A stretch of 64,000 bases of DNA from Thunnus maccoyii (taxonomy: Eukaryota; Chordata; Actinopteri; Scombriformes; Scombridae). Numbering within the stretch: the first letter of the stretch is position 1; the number at the start of each line of letters is the position of its first letter. Positions 48,536 to 60,740 of the stretch are shown piece after piece. The translations under genes were made by a program, and so were the position numbers. Below the pieces are notes generated by a model. The model ran no database searches. It saw only the letters and a list, made by a program, of their open reading frames with translations, and had not been told where the DNA came from. Location: positions 27,613,067 through 27,677,066 of the forward strand of contig NC_056545.1 of NCBI RefSeq assembly GCF_910596095.1. The letters are read 5' to 3'.

Positions 48536-48814
48536 CACTCACCAGCCACTTCATTAGGTGCAATCTAATGCAATCCAATAATACAGCTCTGCCATAAATT
48601 CTACATGAGGGGATGGTGGTGTAGTGGTGTTCTTAATATTTTGTCCACTCTATTAACATACATGAGGGGAGCAAAATAGTAGGAACACTTTTCGATATAA
48701 TGCATGCCACTACACCACCACCCACTACCACCTTAATAATACATTTATGGCAGAGCTGTTGTATTGGATTGCATTAGTTTTGACAGGTGAACCTAATGAA
48801 GTGGCCGGTGAGTG
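48536..48814. mobile_element. Tc1/mariner-like MITE with long TIRs
   Basis: The left end CACTCACCAGCCACTTCATT and the right end AATGAAGTGGCCGGTGAGTG are inverted copies. Inner repeats around CAGCTCTGCCATAAAT pair as well, so nearly the whole 279 bp can fold. TA dinucleotides flank both ends, as for Tc1/mariner. The terminal motif matches the widespread CACTCACCGGCCACTTTATT family, which I recall from memory as Tc1-like. It sits in the b3gat1 5' UTR intron, about 120 bp from the ATG exon. Confidence 0.75.
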
Positions 48815-49474
48815 TATATGTATCATATCAAATAATATTAGTTTATTTTCCTTTAATTTTGCACATTGTATTATTTTTTTCTGCATTAAATTAAATAAAT
48901 TAAATTTTGAGGCATTTTATTATTTTATTCAATAAATAAAAAATTATATATTACAGTAACTGACCTTTGTAATTTAATGAGAGTGCTATCTAATTAGAAT
49001 TCTTTAGGTTGCTGCTGTTGTATAAGGTGGAGAAATTCAAAGTGTCTTTCACAAGACTCCATTAGGACTTATCATTTTTAAAGGAGACATTTGCTGCTTT
49101 CAGAGTTATATTTAGCACACTGTCTTCAGCCTGTGAATGGATAAGCTGGTTCACTGAGTTTCCAAATCCAATGGCCTGTCACTTCATTGCTCTGTGAATT
49201 GCATTTTGAAGTCCAAAGATGGTGGCCCTCTATTGAACATCGCCATACTGTAGCTGCAAGGCAGACACTACAAGTAAGGAGGCATTTTGTTCAGAAGCAG
49301 TGTCAGCCTGCTGGAGCTGCTGCACAACAGAAAATAGGTCAGAAAATGCTCCGAGCTTTCTTTTTGTCTCATTTGAAAGCGGACTGGTGTACAGAGAACA
49401 TTTGAGCTAATGATTTGAAGAGGGCTGCAGTGTGCCTGAAAGGGTCAGGCCCTCTTCTGCCTGTAAACAGTTGA

Positions 49475-49690
49475 CAAAGAATGTGTTAGAGGGTTGGTAG
49501 TTCCATCTTCGTGTCCACATGACAACGTACCCTTCAGCAAGACACTGAACCCCAAATTGCTCCTGCTGATTAAGCCAGTGCCTTGCATGTAACTTGCTGC
49601 CATCAGTGTGTGTGTGAATGGATGAATGAGAGGCAAATTGTAAAGACATTGAATGAGAGGCGAATTGTACAGTCCACTTCCATGTATCTT
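49475..49690. repeat. Dispersed teleost repeat fragment
   Basis: Contains CAAGACACTGAACCCCAAAT, CAGTGCCTTGCATG and GTGTGAATGGATGAATGAGA, which together match a common teleost repeat I know from memory. The ends are worn and the superfamily is unclear. Confidence 0.5.
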
Positions 49691-50429
49691 ACCTATGTTT
49701 ATAACTAACACACATGGTCGTTCCAAGGACAGTTACTGTGGGCTCTGTATAAAGAGGCCTGAAGAGGGAGACTGTGTGTATCAGTGGTTCAATTCAGTCG
49801 ATTATCCCTGCAAAGAGAAAACACAGCATGTAGTACTACTGTTTATTTGATACCCTTTTGTGTATCTCAGGATAGAAATGTAGATATGTAACAAAGTTTT
49901 CTGTCAATCAGTTTTGACTTGAGGTTACCTAGAATACTCTAAAGTCCAAACGTGGATAATTCTATGATTGGGTCCCTCAAGACTTACAGGATATGTGGGG
50001 CAAATATTTTACATCCAACGTGGAAGCGTAAACAACAGTTTCATCTACATTATTTGTGTGCTTTTGGTATAATTCATTATCAAAGGTCATCTTTGTTGTT
50101 GTGGTATGGTTCAAGCAGAATAGCATTCAGGCAGTTTTTACCTGGTTTAGCTGAAATGTGTTGGCTAAACAAGCTTTTGTGTGGATGAAGGTCACAACAT
50201 TCTCTTCAAAGAAATGCTGATAACAGACCTACTGCATCACACAGTGCACATGTTTATGTTTAGCTCACTTATTATCCTTTTGGTCAGCTGTTTCCTGCAC
50301 TCACTTACAGTATATCTCACAACAAAACAGGCCCCAAACGTGCAGCCACTTTTGTTTCCCTCTCTTCATGAAACGGATCCTCAGCTGGTTAATCACAAGT
50401 CTTTAGACATAATTAATCCTTGATTAAAA

Positions 50430-50640
50430 AGGATCAACCCCAGTCTGAGATCAAGGGTTGTGCTAGCTAATTACCACATCAGGATAGGTTTAATAGGGTC
50501 ATGTTTGAACAGCATGTCATTGATATAGACAGGCTAATTATCTAGGCACATCATGCTGAAAAGCCATGACTTGCTCTCCACATTCTCACTATTTTGCATC
50601 CCCATTTGAGGGTGGATAAGTTTCATGAACTGTACATGGC
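50430..50640. promoter_or_regulatory. Candidate non-coding regulatory block
   Basis: Unique-looking AT-rich DNA with TAATTA- and GATA-type motifs (GCTAATTACCACATC, GTCATTGATATAGACAGGCT). No repeat or coding signature. Suggested only by motif texture and position upstream of b3gat1. Confidence 0.2.
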
Positions 50641-51399
50641 TTTTATGGATAGATAGTGTTGGATCAAGGAATCCAGGGCAAACAAGATGTGTCTACACTT
50701 GACAGTTCAAGAGTTATGAGCAGAAATGTAAGCTTCCTTCCGCATCAAAAACTAATTGGCGTTTTCTTTCCATCAAATTTCATCTGCAAAGAAGCAGCAT
50801 CAATCTGCTACATAGGTATCCTATTAGACAACAACAACAACAAAAAAAAAAACAGACCAAAATAAAAAACAAAACCTTCTTGGTGGAGGTAATTAGTGAT
50901 GAAAATAAAACCACTGACAAGGCTGTCTCCCTGACAGAACACACAATTATCCCTGTCAGTCAAACTCAGTCAGCTTCCTGTCCTGAAGGTGCATGATCAC
51001 AGTCAGCGTGCAAACTGGATCACAGATTTTCACTGTGGGCTACATCCTGTTCTGCATGCACCAGCAACTGTCTGAATATCTGGTAGGTAGCAATAACTTT
51101 CTGTTCATCCAGTCACCTGAGCCCAAAACTGTGTTTGTGTTACATTAATGATAAATAATTGCAAAGAAATGGTCTGCTGGTTTACATTACAAAGGCATGG
51201 TGTTCACTGATGTTGATAATTACACTTTCCATAGACAAATCTTTGGGACAAATCCATAAAAGGATTGTTGATTTGCAAAAAATAGCGTGTAATTCACAAA
51301 TCACCCGCAAAAGGTGAAATGCACTGCAATCCATTCTTTGTGGGTCCACGTTTAAAGAATACAATCGGCACAAAGCTAATTGATAAATGTTAAAAGACT

Positions 51400-52306
51400 T
51401 AAAAGTCCAGTGTGTAGAATTAAGGGTGATCTACTGGCAGACGTGGAATATAATATTCCATTAAGTAAGTTTTAATAATGTTTTCATTAATGTATAATCA
51501 CCTGAAAATAAGAATCATTGTGTTTTCGTTACCTTAGAACGAGCCCTTCATATTGACATAGGGAGCGGGTCCTCTTCATAGACTATATATATATATGGAC
51601 GACGCGTCGCCACTTCCTACCGCTATGCAAAAGTTAAGCCTTTCCGGGAGCTGCCATCTTGCATGTGTGACGTCATTTGGAGCCAGCGTATGCGCAGTAG
51701 AGTCGGGCGGCGGGATGACGGCCTGCGGAACACGCCCCCTCAGCCGTCCCACTGCCTGACGGAGGTTTGAGAGCGGCTGTCACCGCTGTCAATCATGACG
51801 TCAGACCCCCTTTCTATATCGTCAAATAACTAATTAAAAACAAACTTACAAGAAACACGAGCACTTGAGCAAACATCAGCATGATATGAACTACCCTAAA
51901 TGAAAGAAACCATCTTTGAGAAAATTTATTTGACATGTACTTTGATTTTTTAGTTTGGCTCATGTCCCATCCACTAACATGGAGGGGGCGGGACTTATGA
52001 CCTATACTACAGCCAGCCACCAGGGGGCGATCGAGATGTTGTGGCTTCACTTTTGGGGCGCTGTCATGACATCCATCTTCATATACAGTCATGGTCCTCT
52101 TCCGTGGAGGCTGTCATGTTGCACCACCATGTTACTATAGTAGCCCAGAATGGACAAACCAAAAACTGACGCTAGAGAGGGCCTTCCGTGTTTTTCGCGG
52201 CCACTGTAGGTTCTTGTTCACGCTTGGAAGGGAAGGGGTACTCAGTTGGTTGCAATCTGCAACCTTACCGCTAGATGCCACTAAATCCTACACACTGGTC
52301 CTTTAA
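51400..52306. repeat. Teleost MITE (CCAGTGTGTAG ends) split by a nested element
   Basis: Ends AAAAGTCCAGTGTGTAGAAT and, inverted, CTAAATCCTACACACTGGTC. The outer sequence resumes after the nested insertion at 51578-52092. I recognise the outer family as very common in percomorphs. A partial copy lies at about 12330-12500. Confidence 0.7.
51578..52092. mobile_element. Nested non-autonomous DNA transposon with promoter-like core
   Basis: 515 bp flanked by the 10-mer GGTCCTCTTC on both sides (51568-51577 and 52093-52102). Imperfect inverted ends are ATAGACTATAT... and its counterpart ...ATATACAGTCAT. The core is GC-rich with a YY1-like GCCATCTT (51653), TGACGTCA at 51668-51675 and 51796-51803, and an NRF1-like GCGTATGCGCAG (51686). 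A duplication of 9-10 bp would fit a Mutator-like element, but the family was not identified. Confidence 0.65.
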
Positions 52307-52309
52307 ATA

Positions 52310-55080
52310 CAGGATTCCCTCCAAACCATGCTTGCTTTAAACAATCTAAGGAATTTCTCGTTTTAAATTTTGACCATACATCAGAGCAAAAAGGAAGCAG
52401 TGCAGACTTTACAAATTTAAGATCTGGATGTTGTTTCCCAGTCCCATTTTGTATTGTATGACAGAGATGGATCTTCAGCTGGCTGAGTCCTATTGCTGTT
52501 ATAAAATATTGCACCTGTGACTGCATAATATTTGATTTACATTTGTGATTTATATTAAAAACATACCCCTGATTAAAGTAAAACATCTGCATTGTTTCCT
52601 CATCCAATATGTGCTACCTGTGTTTTATAAGACTAATAATCAAACTGATGCAGGACCTCTATAATACCACTGTGAATCAGGCCTCATGATTTACTGCTTA
52701 TTCAACACACCATTATCTGCTGCAGGTGAGCTGCTGCAGGCAATACAGAGAAAATGAGTACAGGTTGCACTGGTAGAAGAACATGAAATTCTACCAAGCT
52801 TATACCTGCTCAGAGTGGCAAGAATAACTGATATAGTTGATGTTTAAAGCTAAATACAGTAAGTATGATGATTACAGCATGAGCCAGCCCTGATGTACTA
52901 TATGTCAACAACAAGAATAAAGCAATGGGGCACCACTGGGGTCACACTGTCACATGTGGAAATAACTCAAGTTAAGTTTCCTCAATACAACATTTTACTC
53001 TTTCTGAATGTAATAAAGAAGAATATTTTTAAGGGAGCATCTCAGTGTTGCTGAGCCAAGGTCACAACTTCCCTGAGCCAACCATTTGTGTAGGAATTTT
53101 TGATTAAAATCTCATCAGCTGAGAAAAAAATGTTTTAACATTCTAGGCTGCAACCCTCAGAAACATTATTTGTGGCCAAAATAGCTGACAAGGTGTTGAA
53201 CTTAATGGCGGCTTGCCAATTGATTTTTTTTTACTTCACTTATACAATGCAACATGAAATTTCACAGATGCCTGTGGCCATACACATCATTAACACAAAG
53301 GGTCTGCCCATATGTTAATGACCTCTGCAGGGGGTAGATGAGTGAGCATACTAATGCTAAGATTGCAATGCTAAGATTGATTTTTGCTTCTAAAGTTGGA
53401 GCCATAATTTATGGTAGATAGATAAACAAAATAATGATTTTTCCCAGTTTTATCCTGTTTTATTATGTATCTTATACTTGATAAGTTCATGAATGAATTA
53501 ATTTTGATCCATCTGAATAATACAGCATTGTTTTCTTCAGCTGTGCTAACTCAGCCGTAAACATGGCAATTTCACTGTGTGCAAGCACTGAACCGTGAAG
53601 CCAATTTAAGGGTTGCCTGTCAAAACACCAATCAACAATCTTTACACCCACAGGGCAAGATAATTCCCTTAAATGACACAAAACTAACGTATACACATTT
53701 ACTTGGCTTCAAATATTTGACTTTGACTACACAGCAAACTTGTGTCTGCTTGCGTAAAAGGCTCTGATTGTGCTCTCCAAAAGTGCTTTCTTTGGTACAA
53801 AGTGTGCAATGGCATCAAGCGTAAGAAATGATCACCATAACTAATCAGTGCAGGTACACATATGGACCTGGCAGTGAGACTTTACGGCTAGACTCTGGTC
53901 TACATCACAAACCTAATGATTCCAACCCAGTGCTCACTAATGATGGACCTTGGCCGGCTCAAAGAGCCAGGAGTGGAAGATGTTTCCAGCCTCTCTCAGC
54001 ACTTAAAAAAGATCGAAAGCTTCTTACCATGTGTTTAAAATGTATGGCACAGCTCATGTGGACTATAAATAGGCCTGTCTTGATATCGGACCTCTTAAGA
54101 GACGTGTCTTTTAAATCCTGTCTCAGTTGGGAAATCCATACTAATGTTGTCTGAGCTAATGACATGGCAAATGGCAGGGGCTGCTGGGGGCTATGAGGCA
54201 GATACAATCTGTAGGCAGACTGATGAAAGATCCTTGATTTAAAGGGTAACGAAAGACAGATAAGCCTATCATATGGGATTCATCTAAACAGTGTCAATGA
54301 TGCTGACCTACAACACTAATAACCACACCTTTGCATTTCTTATGTGTGTTCAACCTCAAACATACAGATCTGGCTTTGACAATGCAATCCTCATTACAGC
54401 AAAGCAGTTCCATGCACATCCTCCAGTCCCTCCAGGCAGGTGGCCGACAGAGTCACAAACAAAAACAAATTGCATTGTTATGCTCCCTTTGCAGTACATT
54501 TAATGGTATTGTCAGTGTTAGAAATATCACTTTGGTTGCAAATAAATCCACTGTAGAGGGAGCTTATCAGGAATTTAGGGGAACCGTATGTTGTGATATT
54601 CTTTCAACAAATCCTCATTACTGCCATCTGAATCCAGCCAAATGTTATCAATCCCTTAAATCTTAATTGTGACCTGTGCCTATGTCTGTATATGATAGAC
54701 AGCTGCTGGTAATCTGATGTTTTTATGTTATGTTTGCACTGTCCCTTTCATCTAGTTAGAAGTGTGAAAAGTGAGCGTGGTGCCTTAATGTACAGCTGGT
54801 TTGAAATTCTAATATTCAGATGCTCTGGGATTTTAGGGATTAGTCTCTCCAAAATAGTTTTTTTACTTCAATAATACATTTAATTTCAGCTTCTCTCCTT
54901 CAGGTGCTGCTGAAGTTTTGTATTTTGCTGTATTGTCATAACAGAGGGAAAGTTATTTATTTCCCCTGTCAGACAGTTGTTTAACAATCATATAACTGAG
55001 CATTAACTCTCAATTCAACTACAATACAATGTTGATTAAATAAAAACAATACAAATAATAAAGTGTAAGAGATGTATACT
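52310..55080. other. Gene-free interval upstream of b3gat1
   Basis: AT-rich DNA without supported genes. Short ORFs on both strands have no domains and no splice context. Confidence 0.5.
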
Positions 55081-55124
55081 TACAGAGATGATGATCCACT
55101 TTCATTTAATCCATAAAGTTTTCT

Positions 55125-55390
55125 TACTGGCGAAGGAGAGCGTGTTTGGCACACACACAAGCAGCAGAGTTGGGGTGACAACTAGCGGATTTCGTTCACA
55201 GCATCCGGTGGGTGCTATCCAATCCTCGGGTAGGGTCGCGTCCTCAGTGCCAGCCCCTGTGGAGACAGAGGAGGTCATCCCTCTGGAAGAATGCTGCTTC
55301 TCATTGCAAAAACAAAGGCTGGGATTGTCAAAGCTGATGGCCAGGGGACGGGGTGGAGGGGCAGCCATGGCCCGAGGACTCAGGACAATA
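55125..55390 (-). other. Candidate distal 5' exon or promoter of b3gat1
   Basis: A GC-rich island in AT-rich surroundings. On the b3gat1 strand a consensus donor (CGCCA|GTAAGA) sits near 55125, and a TCTCCACAG acceptor-like site near 55263. The b3gat1 ATG exon has a free 5' acceptor at 48412 needing such a partner. A minus-strand ORF runs through it but ends past the donor without domains, so the exon is more likely non-coding. Confidence 0.3.
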
Positions 55391-56270
55391 GAATAAATCA
55401 CATAAAAAATGTCACAGCCCCACAAATGGAATTCTTGCTTGGGGATGAAGCGGGATTTGAAAAATTGAGAGAGCCATGCATAATGTGGGGGTTGTTTATC
55501 TGAGGCATGAACAGCTATAGTCACATGGTCCACTAGTCAGACAGTAAGGGCATTTCTATTCATTTTGCTTTCATTTCCTGACAGGCATTATGAGAGGAGT
55601 GCATGCTGAATGGACTCCTGAGCTTGAAAACTCTAATAGTGGGATAGGATAAAAATATGCCTCTAATCTGGAGGACTCCACAGATGGAGAAGAGGCAGCA
55701 GTGTGAAAGGCAGTACAGCTCATATAAGCAATTAAGGAGGAAAGGATGGTAATCTTGTGGTATGTGACAAAGTGCAGTGCTGCTTGTAGCTTGTGGTTTA
55801 GATGAGTGACTATGACCGTTCAAACTTGTGGAAGATTAGATCAGTGGAAATCACACCTACTGCCTACTGTATTGTCCACCAATGTAAAAATAATTCAGGG
55901 GGAAGCAAACAGATGCTTCTCATGGCAGACATGACTTGTCATTGCAGGAAAGCCACAGGTGTAATGCTGTGATCACATCATATCGTTCAGACTATAATTA
56001 CTTGCAGCTGAGTAAAACCATTCATGCAAGCCTCCGACTTATTATTCAGAGTCAGAGATAAGGGAAATTTCTTACAGTCATCTGCTTTGGGAAATCAACT
56101 ATCATAGTGTCAACAAACTGGGCAACATCATTGTTGGCAGTTTGATCTAACCAATATTAGCACTAATAGAATAATTTCAGCTAATTCAATGAACCGCTAC
56201 AGAAATGTGACACAACCAGAGAAGAAAATTTATGACATTTATCTGTAGTGACATAACATTCTGTGGGTAC

Positions 56271-56942
56271 TAGAGATGTGCAGAGAGCCCAGTATTTGTA
56301 TTTGTATCTGTATCTGTATTTGTTGAGGCAGCAAAATTATTTGCATTTGTATTTGTATTTGTATTTGAGTAAAAGTGGAAAGAGGCTTAAAAATCCTGTT
56401 TTTGTTTTTATTACACTTTTAATTTTAGAAAATTAAAGTGTTACAATAAGCATTCATGAATAAACTACCTTACGAAGGAGGTCCCCACACCGGGTCTCTG
56501 ACTGGAGACAGCACAGCATGTAACGTGTAGGGAAAAACTTCAAAGGCAGTTATGGCTTTGCACTTTTCATTTATCGCCTATTATTACAACCTAACTTTGT
56601 GGAAAGGAGAAGGGGAACAACAGGTTATGGAAAATCCCTTGGGAGCACTTTGTGTGTGTGAGTAGCTCAGCTTTATCTCTGGCTGACACCCTCAACTCCA
56701 GGAGAGATGTCCAAATAAGGAAATGTGTGTCATGTAGCAGGTGGATGTGACACCCCCTGTTGAGACCTGTTGATAGAGGTAATAACAATGTAACCGACCT
56801 GCACGCTGGTATTTGACGTGTTTTTTTTTTTCTTCCTGAAAACAAATAATTTTTAAAATATTTGTATGAAACAAATATTCATTAAAAAAACCCACTATTT
56901 GTGCTTTGCCGAATAACAGATTTGTATTCGGGCACATCCCTA
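56271..56942. mobile_element. Non-autonomous hAT-like transposon
   Basis: 672 bp with inverted ends TAGAGATGTGC and GCACATCCCTA, flanked by a perfect 8-bp duplication GTGGGTAC (56263-56270 and 56943-56950), the hallmark of hAT insertion. Runs of TTTGTATTTGTATTTG near the left end and ACAGATTTGTATTCGGGC at the right are typical of this teleost family. It has no transposase frame. Confidence 0.82.
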
Positions 56943-57551
56943 GTGGGTACCATCTTGATGTGAACTCTCCTGAATCAGAGGTTTTCCTGTTCTTCCAGTT
57001 CTGCCCATATTCCCTCAATATAACATAAACTAATACTATTATTGAACCTGAAAGTAATTTAGCCATCATCAATATTATTAGTTACACCTGTGTTTGACAA
57101 GTTAAAATGTCTGTCATTAGAAAGATCTATTTTAAACATTAACAGTTTTCCAACAGTTATTGTGCGAGTGTCTAAAAAGTGGAGTTTGAAGATATTTTAG
57201 GAGGAAATGATCCTGAAGGGAAAACTCGCCATAAAGGGAATTTAAATCATACTATTCCAATTATTTTGGAGCGAAATCTATTATCTACAGACGCAGACGT
57301 CTGCACTTGAACCAATGATGGTCAGGTGACACTTCATACAGTTGATCCATTGATGCTGAATTAGTGCCTAACTCCATGCTCTCCTTGTGTTTCCAAACAA
57401 GTTTTATTTCAATATAGAGTTTCCAGCTGTGAGGCCAGAAATATCCACATTTAAGTTAATCACCATGACTGATGTCATGTCCTCAGAGTTGTATCATTAT
57501 TAACTTGCTATCTTTCTTTGAGGATGATCCAGGATTTGTCTCTATGTGTCA

Positions 57552-57922
57552 CTATCAAAAAAGTAAGACGTTTTGGGAAATATGCTTATTCAATTTCAGA
57601 GTTAGATGGTATCATGTCTGTATGGTCAATTTGAAGCTACCATCAGCAGCCCGTTACCTTAGCTGGAAACAGGGGAACTATCTGTATGGTAATAAAATCA
57701 GCCTAACATTAATAACTAAGCTTTAGATGTACTGAGAGGTGGATTTTGTTTCTTTTGGACGGAGCTGGGCTAGCTCTTTACTCCGGTTTCCAATTTGTGC
57801 TAAGCTAACTGGCTGCTACCTGTAGCTTGATATTTACGGTATAGAGATGTCAATCTTCTCATCTAACTCTCACCAAAAGAGCAAATGAGCATATTTCCCA
57901 AAAAGTCAAACTTTTCCTTCAG
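57552..57922. repeat. MITE (AGTTTGACATT family), near-complete copy
   Basis: Starts GACGTTTTGGGAAATATGCT and ends with AGCATATTTCCCAAAAAGTC, inverted copies of each other, with GAGTTAGATGG and ATCTAACTCTC pairing further in. It is the same family as the copies in the last and thirteenth introns of the glb1l-like gene, with a central CTAAGCTAACTGGCTGCTAC. Confidence 0.7.
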
Positions 57923-58037
57923 TTTTAGTTTCAGCAATTCCAAACACATCAAGGATAATAATGTATTGTTTTATGGTGAATTGTTCTCTTTAAGTGCCAC
58001 TAATAATTTTTCTTTATATTAACAGTGAATGAAATGA

Positions 58038-58066
58038 CTTCTGTATGTATAACGTACATACAGAAG
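58038..58066. repeat. Perfect 12-bp stem hairpin
   Basis: CTTCTGTATGTA and its exact complement are separated by five bases (TAACG). No known role; too short for a microRNA precursor. Confidence 0.5.
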
Positions 58067-58439
58067 ACGTTGCTGAAGTGTTGAACCTGAGAATTATTAC
58101 CCAACTCTGCAGTTCTACTCAACTTTTTAATCTTACACAGCACAGTTCAACCCACTGTATACCTGCTCAGAACAAACAGCTGATCAGCAGGTTAGTGACT
58201 AGCTGGTGAATATTGAACTGTTAGCAAGCTAAAGAGCCAGGCAATGGTTTGCTAACGTTAATGTGCTAATGTTTGCCATTGTGCCATGTGTCTCTGTTGT
58301 TTTAGAGCTGTTCTTTTCCGCTAAGTGATAAAAAAAAATCAATAAAAGCACATGTAAAAATATGTCAGCATTAATAACTCTCAACACTTTTTTTTTTTTA
58401 AATTTAAAATTTTTATTTTTTTTTACCAAACTAATGAAG

Positions 58440-60600
58440 TTGGCTTTTTTATAGATTGGCCATGTTTACAATATTGTTGCTTTCTATCTCTATACACAAT
58501 GTCCTTGATTGGTCAGTACACTGAAGTCCGCTGCTAAGCAACAGTATCTACATCAATATGCCAAATTATTACATTTTCTACAGGTTGGTTAGCTTATGTG
58601 AAATTGAATTAAATTCTGCCTCTTTCTTGTAGGGTTAGGCAACAGACTGCCAAATGTGAGACAGGATTCATCTTTAAACTTTAACCTCTCCTCTTTATTC
58701 TCTATTTCTGTTTACTCTCTCATGCGAACCTTCCTAACCTCAATTTCCCATTTATGTCTTTGTGTACAAGCACCATGATGTGTTATTATTATTATCCCAG
58801 TATCAAATTATTCAAATCATCTAAAATATTTCTTAGATAGTATTTGAATTTGTATGCATCTGATGACCTCTTTGAGTTTTCATTGTCTGTGTGAGTCTCA
58901 TTTTCCTCTGGAAATCCCCTGTTTATTCATGTATATGTTATTGGGTAGCAGAATGAGATAGTGCTTATAAACAGCCTTTCATGACTGAGAGCATTAGCTG
59001 CATTATGATCTGCAGTGCTATTTGAAATCATATGCATGTAAACAGACTCATTGTAAAAGAATAACAGCCTCTCACCTCAATACCTCTTCCCTGACTGGTG
59101 TGCACGTATCCAGCAGAAAACACCTGCTGTTGGCCCGGGGAATCATTTCTAAACAACTTGTCACGTCTTGTCTTAACATGACTCAGAAGAAAAGAGAAAT
59201 TTGATAATAAGGAGAAATGATGAGTTGATCCAGAAATTTGGACTCAAAAGAAACAAAGTAGGATGATTTTTATATGGCACACCCCACTTTGAAAGAATGT
59301 AACATTATCCTCTGATAGTTCTCCTTGTGCTCTCACTCTTCTGTTATTAAATCACTTCCATCTATATTCTATCTGCATCTATTTATATGCCAAGGCTCAG
59401 AGAAATGCCATTCAGTGTTTGACGAGATGGGTGATTAACGAGATGGTGATGCAGTTTCAAAGGTGTCACATACAGAAAGAAGTGTAGGTGTGCCATTAAA
59501 ATGCAAATCATTATTCTCAAAATGAATGAATTAATAGTTTCTGCTCTCTGTGGCAATACTGATGTTTATATGAAGAGAACACTGTGATACATATCTCCTG
59601 TATTTTCCAGTGTGTGGTGATAATTAGTGGCTTTTCAGTAGAACAGTTCAATCTTTGCAGGTGTAATTTCTCTCACTTGTTTTGTATTTAGTAGATACAC
59701 AAACACAGAATATAAAACAACATATAAAATGATGCTTTCAGAACCTGGCTTCAATAATACAGGAAGTTGGCATTCGAGGGGATCTGATCATGTGTGCTAC
59801 ATTTGGAATTCAGATCTACATTTGGCAACAATACCAAAACTACAACCACAACACACCTACAGTATAAGATGACCATGTAATGCATGGATAACTACATTTT
59901 GTGACATTCCCAAACTCCAGTCACACTGTCAGTCAATTAAATACGGCCCGTAATATTCTTCTGTTTAAGTCTCAAGCTTTAAAGTAAGAATTTGCAACTT
60001 CTGGAGAAAGAAATTGCACATTCTTGTAGCTAATGTTAGCTAACATTAGCAATTTTTTTTACAGATATTGCTGCATGACAGTATTCGTTACAGGTGTTTC
60101 AGCATTTACCGATATCCTATTGTCACATGTGACCACAGTAGCTGCTGTTTAGAAACTGGATTTATTACCACTGATGTACCTTGAGAGAGAAGCTTGGATT
60201 TGCTAATATGGTAAGTATTAGTACTAGGTCCTGTGAGTACAGTATGTGATGTGCTATCCTTGTCTGGCATCAAGCAAGTTAATTACTGAATTAACTTGTC
60301 AATCAAACAGTAAATGTTCAGAGAGGAGGAGTAGTCCATATTTGAAAACCTTCCTGTGTTTTGAGGCAGCATTGTCAGACTGTTAAACATCCTTCCATTT
60401 CTATAAGGAATGAGGATGTAGTTGTTGTAAGTTAAACAGGGAGCAAGCAAAACAAGGAGTATTTGATGATGCATTCAGTGAGTTTTTGGCAAGGCTACTG
60501 ATGCAACAGAAAGGTTGACACTGATGTCAAACATCATGATGCTTAGAAATCTAGCAAGCTTTAACTGATCAGTTGCAGCAGCATCAAACTGATCTCAGCC
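58440..60600. other. Gene-free AT-rich interval
   Basis: No coding region is supported. The stretch 59985-60120, with TAGCTAATGTTAGCTAACAT, resembles a common fish repeat; the rest has no recognisable structure. Confidence 0.45.
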
Positions 60601-60644
60601 CAGGGCCGCTGCTAACCATTTGGAGGCCCTAAGCATAATTGGTC

Positions 60645-60740
60645 ATGGGAACCCTGAGTCGAGTCTGAGTCGAGTCCCAAGATGGGCTCCAGTGCTCCAA
60701 TCTGGCACAGTCAAGTCGAGTCACGAGTCCTTTTTATAGA
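60645..60740. repeat. GAGTC-rich repeat remnant
   Basis: Repeated GAGTCGAGTC units (GAGTCGAGTCTGAGTCGAGT and CGAGTCACGAGTCC) around a short spacer, resembling a fragment of a dispersed fish repeat. Confidence 0.45.

Noticed and set aside
55102-55533. 143-aa ORF as a coding gene upstream of b3gat1
   Set aside because: No domain or homologue recognised, and it runs past a good donor site; a non-coding exon is the simpler reading.
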